Positions 63,190 through 64,000 of a DNA stretch of 64,000 nt are shown one piece after another. Where the stretch lies: positions 85,171 through 149,170 of the forward strand of contig JAAAJB010000009.1 in NCBI GenBank assembly GCA_016098155.1. Direction: 5' to 3'. The position numbers and the translations under genes are program-made. The stretch's first letter is position 1. Each line of letters starts with the position of its first letter. The notes beneath the pieces are model-generated. The model had not been told where the DNA came from, did no database searches, and worked only from the letters and a program-made list of their open reading frames with translations. The stretch is from Actinomortierella ambigua. Its lineage: Eukaryota; Mortierellomycota; Mortierellomycetes; Mortierellales; Mortierellaceae.

Positions 63190-63911
63190 ATCGGTAACAC
63201 TAACACGTCCGATATCCTCCTCACTCGCGACTTTGATAGGAATGCGGTTCAGAGACAAGAATTTGGAGTTCATGACACTAAAGGCATTCTCGTTAAGGAC
63301 TTGCGACGAGCATTACAGACCTTGTGCTCCGCTATGATACACTCTTTGTCCTTGTATGGAGTCATCAAAATCGGAAGCAGCGCCTACCCGCTGTCAGCCA
63401 ACAGCTACTCGTCGTCATTGAACATGATATTGCTCCACCGATAGAGTGGGCTGAACCAGTGTGGCTGTGAGCCTGGAAAAAGGTAAATTTCAGTTCGTGG
63501 TCGCAAACAGCAGTGATACCAAGTGCTATTTGCGACCATGACCTAAAGTTAACTTTTTTTCCAGGCCGGCCACGCTGGTTCAGCCCACGACTTGATCTCG
63601 CGTCTCCCCGCCCCGCCCGACCATTGGATGAAGTTTGGTGCCAAGTCAGTGATAGCCGTGATGCATCGCCAGAAATAGTTGGAAGCTGAGCCTTTAGAAA
63701 TTCCCATAACTTCAGCCGAACGACCTAATGAAACAGCTGGTGCGCCAAGGCGAAACAGACACACCTTGAGTTGTTCACGAACAAGTGCTTGCGATTTCTT
63801 ACCTTTCGAGGCAAAGATGGGGTGATAATTGATCAAGTGAGCGAGCGTCAGAAATTGTATCCTTACCTCTGGGGCCTAGTTGACAACTGGGTCCAAGAGG
63901 GCGGACGACAT
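63190..63911 (-). pseudogene. Decayed PIF/Harbinger-like DDE transposase
   Basis: Read on the minus strand, the N-terminal part (63911 to about 63597) encodes MSSALLDPVVN, a TAG stop, then LINYHPIFASKGKKSQALVREQLKV-type text with a helix-turn-helix pattern (QLKVCLFRLG, EVMGISKGSASNYF, RCITAITDL) seen before the catalytic core in HARBI1-like transposases. After a palindrome (63446-63588) the C-terminal part follows: a DE-stop-LLADSG segment, PILMTPYKD, HKVCNARR, then in another frame ENAFSVMNSKFLSL and RIPIKVASEED, matching the end of DDE_Tnp_4 domains. At least three stops and a frameshift are present, and the central segment containing the first catalytic Asp is missing. The copy is dead. 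Terminal inverted repeats and target duplication were not found within the window. Confidence 0.75.
63446..63588. repeat. 143-base imperfect palindrome (foldback/MITE-like)
   Basis: Arms of about 66 bases start GTGGGCTGAACCAG on each strand and differ at roughly ten positions with small indels. The arms meet at GGTCGCAAAcAGCA / TGCTaTTTGCGACC with an 11-base loop (63514 region). The element sits exactly where the transposase has lost its central part. I see no convincing target-site duplication. Confidence 0.85.
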
Positions 63912-64000
63912 TTTCTATTTGAAAGGTGAAAAATGTGAGCCCTCAGTAGTGTTTGTTACCGAGACAGGTTCTTGGATCGGTACGGTAAGGCCCTCGACGG

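Overview
The window looks like a piece of an early-diverging filamentous fungal genome, most likely Mortierellomycotina (Mortierella/Linnemannia type); that placement is my inference. The genes contain about 40 GT-AG introns, mostly 90-150 bases. Intergenic DNA is full of microsatellites, coding regions carry CAG/CAA glutamine tracts, and promoters have CT-rich coding strands. The gene set mixes fungal metabolism (uracil catabolism URC4, methionine salvage ADI1, proline catabolism) with animal-like genes that I recall as absent from yeasts (RABL6-like GTPase, C12orf4/FERRY subunit 3).

Left part (1-21 kb): the 3' end of a delta-1-pyrroline-5-carboxylate dehydrogenase, a repeat-rich spacer, URC4 with a 1.5-kb first intron and a 25-base exon, mitochondrial ribosomal protein uL14m, and a low-complexity C2H2 zinc-finger gene. 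A 9.2-kb stretch follows in which I find no gene; its first 4 kb is strongly purine-rich on the + strand.

Centre (21-48 kb): a dense, conserved housekeeping block. It holds an M20 metallopeptidase (acetylornithine-deacetylase-like), a vezatin/Inp2-like two-membrane-span protein, the mitochondrial RNA helicase SUV3, a RABL6-like GTPase with polyglutamine, NUS1 and ALG5 side by side (both in the dolichol branch of N-glycosylation), a LysM surface protein, an unrecognised protein that may be a degenerate RecA-fold protein, ADI1, a C12orf4/FERRY3 homologue with an embedded UBA-like domain, and DSCC1 (sister-chromatid cohesion).

Right part (48-64 kb): three tandem intronless F-box-like genes, the first broken by a run of Ns that is almost certainly a collapsed tandem repeat; a small secreted cysteine protein; a 1715-residue disordered protein; and at the far right transposon debris, namely a decayed PIF/Harbinger-like DDE transposase split by a 143-base palindrome.

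I did not recognise an exotic multi-gene system such as a defence island or a biosynthetic cluster. The observations best worth following are the tandem F-box array and its mis-sized gap, the UBA insertion in the FERRY3 homologue, the NUS1-ALG5 pairing, the palindrome inside the transposase, and the strand-asymmetric 4 kb upstream of the zinc-finger gene. Exon coordinates were placed by hand from splice consensus and reading-frame arithmetic; a base or two of error is possible at individual junctions.
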